Part shown: positions 58,547-64,000 of the stretch, piece after piece
Numbering within the stretch: position 1 is the stretch's first letter
Layout: each line of letters starts with the position of its first letter
NCBI RefSeq assembly: GCF_016107535.1
Contig: NZ_JABASQ010000003.1
Location: 183,777 to 247,776, forward strand
Source of the DNA: Psychrobacter cibarius
GTDB taxonomy: Bacteria > Pseudomonadota > Gammaproteobacteria > Pseudomonadales > Moraxellaceae
Reading direction: 5' to 3'
Length of the DNA: 64,000 nucleotides
Notes under the pieces: model-generated
Databases searched by the model: none
The model's input: only the letters and a program-made list of their open reading frames with translations
What the model was told of the DNA's origin: nothing
Made by a program: the position numbers and the translations under genes

Positions 58547-60141
58547 AGCAGCTCTTGGCTTGGTTGTTGAATAGCATGCTGCTCGACAACCTCTTTAATC
58601 ATGGTAAATTGGCGAGTCAATACAGCTTGCTGTTGTCTCGTCATTCGCGCGCCAGCTTGCCCTGCTTGTGCCGCTACCTCAAGATCACTGAGCCAAGACA
58701 CTAGCTGCTGATAAATGAGCGCTACCTCCTCTTTAGCGGCAGGCTTCTTACGAGAGAATTGTTGATTCATATCATCATTAGTAGTAGCCGTATTAACAGT
58801 AACGGGACGATAGAAAACATTGTTTGGCTGATATAACGCGCCGACCTCCGCCAATTTATCCACCACGCTTTGACAAGACTGCGTATAGCGCCCCATGAGT
58901 ACAGGCGTTGCCACACTGGCTGGCTCAACAGGATTGTGCCCACCGACATCCACTAATGAGCCGCCGACCAGTGCCACATCTGCCAACTTATACCACGCCA
59001 TCAGCTCACCCATGCTATCAGCCAGATAGACTTGTGTGTCTACATGAATGCTATCTTCTGCACTACGCCGTGCCATTGTTAATTCGGACGCTTGAATGAG
59101 CGCTGCTACTTCATCAAAACGTTCAGGATGTCTAGGCACAATGATAAGCAGCGCATCAGCGAGCGCTGGATGAGACAATAGCTGTTGATGCAGTGATAGT
59201 GCCGTCTCTTCTTCGCCACTATGGGTACTTGCGGCTACCCAAATCGGTCGACCAGTGATATTCATCTCTTTTGCTAATGTGGACTCTTTGACCGATTCAA
59301 AATATTGGTTTGGTACACTAGAATTTTCTGTATAGTTATTTTCTATATCAGCTTCTATATCAGCCGCTTTATCTTCAATTTGAGGCGTATTAATTACCCA
59401 TTTGAGTGAACCTGCGACACGAATTTGCGCGCTATTCGCACCCAATTGTCGAAAGCGTTTCGCTGAGTCGCTGTCTTGGGCGATAATCAAAGTCAGATTT
59501 TTCATCATACTGGCACTGACCGCAGCGATTTTTTGATAACTTTTAAAAGAAGACGCTGACAGCCGACCGTTGACCAAGATACTGGGAATATGGTGTTCGG
59601 ATAATTTGGTTAGGATATTTGCCCATAGTTCTGTTTCGACAAACAGAGCAGCGATGGGCTTGACATGCGCCAAAAAAGCCTCAATCACAGTTGGGCTGTC
59701 GACAGGTACGTAGCTATGACTCATCCGACCTTGAGCAATATCATCGGCGAAACGACTAGCACCGCGAGCAAAACCTGTCTGCGTGGTATTGGTTAACCAT
59801 ATTTGATAGCCATCTGCCAATAATGTATCTAATAATGGCGCGACGGTATTGGTCTCGCCCAATGACACCGCATGACACCAAATCACACCTTTATCGGTTT
59901 GCGCATTAGTCACTTTAGCCACTGGTCGCGGCGGATATTGTTTGCCAAAACGCTGCGCTACTTCTTGTTGATAGTTGTCGCGGTTGTGTGAGCGTTGCCA
60001 AACTTGCAGTCGATATAGCGGCTTAAGTAAGCCAATGGCGCACTGATAATACAAAGGCGCAGTATAAACAGTGCGGCTGGGCAACGATACTGGGTCAGTC
60101 GCTTCTAAAGCACAATCAGAGGATATAGGAGAAGATGGCAT
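58543..60141 (-). CDS. waaA: 3-deoxy-D-manno-octulosonic acid transferase WaaA (KdtA)
   Basis: WaaA adds Kdo to lipid IVA at the inner membrane. The glycosyltransferase-B fold has GVIWCHAVSLGET (catalytic Glu), TNTTQTG, YVPVDSP, and in the second half VGGSLVDVGGHNPVEPA. At 532 residues it is longer than the usual ~425. There are two low-complexity inserts, near 265-300 (rich in E, D, N) and 455-480, and a 40-residue N-terminal extension. It acts downstream of LpxA and LpxD encoded elsewhere in the window. It overlaps rsmE. Confidence 0.93.
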   Translation of the reverse strand: MPSSPISSDCALEATDPVSLPSRTVYTAPLYYQCAIGLLKPLYRLQVWQRSHNRDNYQQEVAQRFGKQYPPRPVAKVTNAQTDKGVIWCHAVSLGETNTVAPLLDTLLADGYQIWLTNTTQTGFARGASRFADDIAQGRMSHSYVPVDSPTVIEAFLAHVKPIAALFVETELWANILTKLSEHHIPSILVNGRLSASSFKSYQKIAAVSASMMKNLTLIIAQDSDSAKRFRQLGANSAQIRVAGSLKWVINTPQIEDKAADIEADIENNYTENSSVPNQYFESVKESTLAKEMNITGRPIWVAASTHSGEEETALSLHQQLLSHPALADALLIIVPRHPERFDEVAALIQASELTMARRSAEDSIHVDTQVYLADSMGELMAWYKLADVALVGGSLVDVGGHNPVEPASVATPVLMGRYTQSCQSVVDKLAEVGALYQPNNVFYRPVTVNTATTNDDMNQQFSRKKPAAKEEVALIYQQLVSWLSDLEVAAQAGQAGARMTRQQQAVLTRQFTMIKEVVEQHAIQQPSQELL

Positions 60142-60317
60142 AAAGTTGCCCAGATTAGTAATGGCTTAAATAATATAGTCGATTCACTATAAAAGAGTGA
60201 CGGCTTTCACCTCTTTAAATTAAATCGACTATAGTAAGGTGACGGTAAAAAATGCGCCAATTCTACCTGAATTTAGCGATTAACAATACGCTTTACAGCG
60301 TGTTGCCATAAAATATT

Positions 60318-61787
60318 TTAGACAATAATTAAAATCAATATTGCCACTACGAGTATGGCGACGAATAACAACTGATAACGCTTCATGCTATGTTGCTCTT
60401 GCTTTTGTGTCGTTATCAGCGCTTGCGCCTGTTGCCATTGCCCTACTACGCTCGCCGCTTCCGCATGTCCATTCTCCGCTGCTTGCTCTAGCCAATATTT
60501 GCCAGTGTCTATATCTTGCGCCACGCCAACCCCTTGGTAATACATCTTACTTAGTAGGCGCTGCGCACGACTGTCATTTTTGCTGGCTGCCTGCTTAACC
60601 CACTCAACCCCTGACGCTGTAGCAGCACCCTTATCAACCGCTAACCCTTCACCAAGTAACTCATACATTGCCAAATGTAGCATGGCAGCGCTATTACCCG
60701 CCTGCGCCGCCTCTTGTAGTGTTAATAGCGCTTGCTTTTTTGTCGCCAAATGACTCTCTGAAAAGCGCATTTGCGTGCGCGGCTGACTTTGCTTGGCAAT
60801 ATGCTGTTCTAACTGCTCCAACACTTTATGGGCTTGCTGATACTCAATATTTCCAGCCGTTTGAATGACCTCTATGTTTTCCAGCTCTACGAGCAGTTGC
60901 GTAAAAATCGCGGGCGTTGGCAATTCTTGAGGAGAAGGCACTGACGATGGTAGTGGCTGCTCTAATACCGTATTTTCTGAGGCTGTATGAGGTTGCACTG
61001 TTTCTGATTTAGACAGCATAGGCTTAGTTTGGCTCTCTTGCTGAGACAGGTTCTGAGATTCTGGCACATCATGTGGCGTATGACTCAACCCTCCTTTTTC
61101 CAACGGTTTCTGACTATCAACCGTTTTAATGCGCTCTACACTAGTGCTTGTATTTGGTGTGCTGATATTAATGGTTGGTGTAATCGAATTAGCAACGTGA
61201 TTGTCGTGCGCATGTGGCAACCTTGCGCTAACCGCTTGATAAAGACCACTCGCCACTTGACTGCCTTGTACCGCCTCAAACGGCCGATCAATATGACCAA
61301 ATAGACGCATCCCTATCGGCTCTAGTGCAAAAAACAATGACTTAACGCTATTAGCATCAGCCGACTGATAATATACAACCGCCATGTGTTGATAAAAATC
61401 ATCGGTCGTCAGTACCAGTTCAGGATAGCGCTTATGTAGCTCAAACTGTCCATACCAATGCGGCGTACTTTGCCATTGCTGTGCCAATACTCGCCCTGCA
61501 TAAAACGCCAAAAACACCATAAAGTTACGATAGCGTTCATCGAGCAATAATGTCTCTTCATGCCATCGACCAGTTTTAACCATCTCACGGCGTATGTGCG
61601 ACAGCAGCGTATCGACTCGCTGTAAGCTGGCCAATGACTCATCTAATATACAATCACGAAGCTCACTTTCGTAAGCAATGCCACCAGCGATAGGACGATC
61701 CGCTAGAAAGTCTTGCCAATAGCCTGCTGCAATATAGTCAAAGGGCGTTAGAGGTGATGCAGACGATGCATACATAGACAAGCGCAT
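60318..61787 (-). CDS. Membrane-anchored Sel1-repeat protein
   Basis: A 489-residue protein. The N-terminal 190 residues are a conserved-looking globular region without a motif I know. A low-complexity S/T/P/Q linker (about 195-305) follows, then at least two Sel1-type repeats (LAMYELLGEGLAVDKGA, LSKMYYQGVGVAQDIDTG). A C-terminal transmembrane segment (LLFVAILVVAILILIIV) anchors it, with the bulk probably cytoplasmic. Sel1 repeats usually bind proteins; the partner is unknown. Confidence 0.75.
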   Translation of the reverse strand: MRLSMYASSASPLTPFDYIAAGYWQDFLADRPIAGGIAYESELRDCILDESLASLQRVDTLLSHIRREMVKTGRWHEETLLLDERYRNFMVFLAFYAGRVLAQQWQSTPHWYGQFELHKRYPELVLTTDDFYQHMAVVYYQSADANSVKSLFFALEPIGMRLFGHIDRPFEAVQGSQVASGLYQAVSARLPHAHDNHVANSITPTINISTPNTSTSVERIKTVDSQKPLEKGGLSHTPHDVPESQNLSQQESQTKPMLSKSETVQPHTASENTVLEQPLPSSVPSPQELPTPAIFTQLLVELENIEVIQTAGNIEYQQAHKVLEQLEQHIAKQSQPRTQMRFSESHLATKKQALLTLQEAAQAGNSAAMLHLAMYELLGEGLAVDKGAATASGVEWVKQAASKNDSRAQRLLSKMYYQGVGVAQDIDTGKYWLEQAAENGHAEAASVVGQWQQAQALITTQKQEQHSMKRYQLLFVAILVVAILILIIV

Positions 61788-61879
61788 CCTTTATCGGGAT
61801 AAATTAATAGTAATAAAAATAAGGTCATCATAGGACTAAACTGACATCAGTCGTTTACCTTACCCTAAAATCGAAAATG

Positions 61880-63520
61880 CTACAATAAAGGACTAAATAA
61901 GCGTACCACATTATCAAACAAACGCTCTGCACCATGGCGCTGTTGCCACTGCTCTAAACTCAAAAAACGGCAACTTTGTAAGTAGACTTCTTGACAATCA
62001 GCCACTTGAGCGACCATCTCTGGTGTATAAATGGCCAAGCTCACCTCCATATTTAGATAAAAACTGCGCATATCGATGTTTACAGTACCAAATAAACAAT
62101 AATCATCATCGATAACCACTGTTTTGGTATGCAACAAACCACCCTTAAACAAGGCAATCGTCACGCCTGCCTCGAGCAGCTCTTGATAATAGGCTTGTGA
62201 CGCATGCTGTACAAGAAACGAATCCACCTTTTCAGGGACAATCAGCGTCACCTCAACCCCGCGTTTGGCAGCGATCGTTAATGCTCCCGAGAGCGCCTCG
62301 TCAGGTACAAAATACGGTGTGGTAATGCGAATGCGTTTATTGGCGCGATGAATAACGGTCACCAATGTATTGTAAATCACATGGGCAGTCACTTGTGGTG
62401 CGGAAGGTATTAGCTGCGCCAGCACCCCTTCTACCATCGGCATTTTCGGTATCACAATCGATGTCGAGCCAATATTTGGCTGCTCATAATAGTCGATCTC
62501 ACCAGCCAATACCTTTACCCGACTATTTAAATCATTAATGGTTGGGTTCATCACATATAGTTTACGAGTATAGCCATTTACTCGCTGATTGAGCGCGTCT
62601 AGATTGTCATTGTTTTCCGCACCAATGTCTGTGACCACCACGATCGCCATGGCTGTCGTAATACTAATAGAGTGTTGACTGGTCGTGCGTATGGCCACAT
62701 CGATCCACTGTCCAACGTTTTTATTTTGTTTAAAAAATCTTGGATCGACCAAGTTAAAGCTACCGATATAGCCAATGTGCTCATCAATCACCACAATTTT
62801 ACGATGATTGCGCAAGTCAGAGCGCTTAAATAGCGTTTTAAATAAACCCACTGGTAATGACTGATGGACAAAAACACCTGCTTTTTCTAATGTACGATGC
62901 GCGCTACTATTAAAAAAACTAAAGCTGCCTACGCTATCGGCCAAGATATGACACTCAATGCCACGCTGCGCTGCCGCTGACAGCGCCTCTATCACCTCTA
63001 GTACTTGTCCTTTAGGATAAACAATATAAAACTCCATCAGGATAATAGTCTGAGCGGCATTGATATCTTCGATTAATCTCTGAAAAATAGTATGAGGATC
63101 TGTCAATAGCTGCATATTGTGATTAGGAAACACGCCCAGCCCCGTCCAGCGCGTGCCTATTTGACTGACACCGCGGTAGTTGGCTGGCAGCAGCTCTTGT
63201 CCCTGATCAAAAACCAAATTCTCACGCCGTGCCATATCATCCATCAATAAGCTTGCTTGGTCTACCCGTTGACGATAGCGCCGCCCTATCATCGGCTCAC
63301 CCAATAGTATATAAGCGATGAAACCAAAAAGAGGCAAGGTATAGAGCACAGCAATCCAAGCGATAGATACACCGATATTGCGCTGCACCGATACAACACG
63401 TAACGTCATTACTATCATGAGAACAATATGCAATACCAGACCCAAGCCTGCAAAGTCTCCCCAAGACCAGGTCGTAAAAGTTTGTTCAATAGTGGAATTT
63501 TCTATGCCCGCCTCCAACAA
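61880..63520 (-). CDS. cls: Cardiolipin synthase (phospholipase D superfamily)
   Basis: Cls condenses phosphatidyl donors with phosphatidylglycerol into cardiolipin in the inner membrane. Two N-terminal helices (about 17-40 and 48-72) precede two HKD motifs, NHRKIVVIDEHIGYIGSFN and LHTKTVVIDDDYCLFGT. The 546 residues include an insert between the motifs (about 280-340), longer than in E. coli ClsA (486). It is upstream of the Sel1 gene on the same strand, with a 92-base gap. A ClsB/C type is possible, but the N-terminal helices favour ClsA-like. Confidence 0.9.
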   Translation of the reverse strand: MLEAGIENSTIEQTFTTWSWGDFAGLGLVLHIVLMIVMTLRVVSVQRNIGVSIAWIAVLYTLPLFGFIAYILLGEPMIGRRYRQRVDQASLLMDDMARRENLVFDQGQELLPANYRGVSQIGTRWTGLGVFPNHNMQLLTDPHTIFQRLIEDINAAQTIILMEFYIVYPKGQVLEVIEALSAAAQRGIECHILADSVGSFSFFNSSAHRTLEKAGVFVHQSLPVGLFKTLFKRSDLRNHRKIVVIDEHIGYIGSFNLVDPRFFKQNKNVGQWIDVAIRTTSQHSISITTAMAIVVVTDIGAENNDNLDALNQRVNGYTRKLYVMNPTINDLNSRVKVLAGEIDYYEQPNIGSTSIVIPKMPMVEGVLAQLIPSAPQVTAHVIYNTLVTVIHRANKRIRITTPYFVPDEALSGALTIAAKRGVEVTLIVPEKVDSFLVQHASQAYYQELLEAGVTIALFKGGLLHTKTVVIDDDYCLFGTVNIDMRSFYLNMEVSLAIYTPEMVAQVADCQEVYLQSCRFLSLEQWQQRHGAERLFDNVVRLFSPLL

Positions 63521-63706
63521 TCAACATAAAATAAAGCATGAGTCGTAAAATACTCTCAATAGTATAGTAGTTTTTGACCATCAAACAATGACTAACCATA
63601 ATAAGTTTTTAGGCAGCAACCTTAGTAAACACGTGCCTCAGACTACTATTAATAATAACTTTCAGACAGTATTTTCAATTATTTTTCAAAATAGTTAAAA
63701 AACTGT

Positions 63707-63734
63707 TTGACAGCCATGTGTAAATCTATATAAT
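63707..63734 (+). promoter_or_regulatory. Promoter of the Val-Asp tRNA operon
   Basis: TTGACA (63707-63712) and TATAAT (63729-63734), both consensus, are 16 bases apart. The mature tRNA-Val begins about 80 bases later. Confidence 0.85.
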
Positions 63735-63813
63735 ACACACCCACAGCAGCAGAGCTTAGTGACAAACTTAGAGCTCAGTTGATGTTGAATAGATTGCTTA
63801 GCAATTGTTCGAA

Positions 63814-63889
63814 GGGTGATTAGCTCAGTTGGTAGAGCGTCTGCCTTACACGCAGAATGTCGGCGGTTCGAATCCGTCATCACCCACCA
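63814..63889 (+). tRNA. tRNA-Val (anticodon UAC)
   Basis: A 76-base class I tRNA with acceptor arms gggtgat/atcaccc, anticodon loop cttacac (UAC) and encoded CCA. Confidence 0.97.
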
Positions 63890-63954
63890 CTATCTAGTAT
63901 AGCGTTACTCTCAAGTAGTAGGCTAAGTGGTTAAATAAACTAAGTACGACCTAA

Positions 63955-64000
63955 GCAGCGGTAGTTCAGTTGGTTAGAATACCGGCCTGTCACGCCGGGG
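63955..64000 (+). tRNA. tRNA-Asp (anticodon GUC), cut by the window end
   Basis: The visible 46 bases match tRNA-Asp: D-arm gttcagttggttagaat and anticodon loop ctgtcac (GUC). The T-arm and acceptor 3' strand are outside the window. Confidence 0.92.

Overview
The window looks like a gamma-proteobacterial chromosome of the Moraxellaceae, most likely Psychrobacter. The basis is moderate G+C, Moraxellaceae-like housekeeping proteins and an lpxD-fabZ-lpxA / bamA / rseP / dxr / cdsA / uppS / frr / pyrH block. The genus is inferred from general resemblance and was not tested by a search.

Region 1 (1-19750) is core chromosome. It starts inside tgt, which converges on a sodium-dependent transporter. 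A long minus-strand block follows. Read in the direction of transcription it runs rimO (with its own terminator), then pyrH, frr, uppS, cdsA, dxr, rseP, bamA, lpxD, fabZ, lpxA. It links UMP kinase, ribosome recycling, isoprenoid and phospholipid precursors, outer-membrane protein assembly and lipid A synthesis. The usual skp gene between bamA and lpxD is absent, and no lpxB follows lpxA. The nitrogen two-component pair glnL-glnG (ntrBC) runs on the plus strand up to a tRNA-Leu(UAG).

Region 2 (20023-39406) is a 19.35-kb integrative and mobilizable element inserted in the 3' end of tRNA-Leu. It is bounded by an exact 36-bp direct repeat and carries its own copy of the tRNA 3' end plus a replacement terminator. 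From left to right it holds a tightly overlapping three-gene operon (MmeI-like DNA methyltransferase without a visible nuclease, SF2 helicase, T5orf172/GIY-YIG protein), a likely restriction/defence system. Next is a mobilization module: a MobC-like gene, a candidate oriT and a MOBQ relaxase. The relaxase gene contains a second, well-supported coiled-coil gene in another frame. Then come a HECAH metallopeptidase-like protein, a decayed lipoprotein gene, a DUF2335 membrane protein operon, divergent XRE and small regulator genes with repeated operator-like sites, a Toprim/helicase replication protein, a nonsense-interrupted small gene, and a tyrosine integrase that lacks the usual first catalytic arginine.

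Region 3 (39407-64000) is core again: a Ser/Thr kinase-like protein divergent from a DUF815 ATPase, rnz, a glutathione S-transferase, two tandem RarD-like transporters, gyrA, a small secreted cysteine-rich protein, a lipoprotein alpha/beta hydrolase, cmoM, the iron transporter fbpABC with a well-formed Fur box over its promoter, the overlapping waaA-rsmE pair, a membrane-anchored Sel1-repeat protein, cls, and a tRNA operon beginning Val(UAC)-Asp(GUC), where the window ends.

The best candidates for undescribed biology are the gene nested in the relaxase gene and the methyltransferase-helicase-GIY-YIG operon. No CRISPR array, rRNA gene or insertion sequence was seen.
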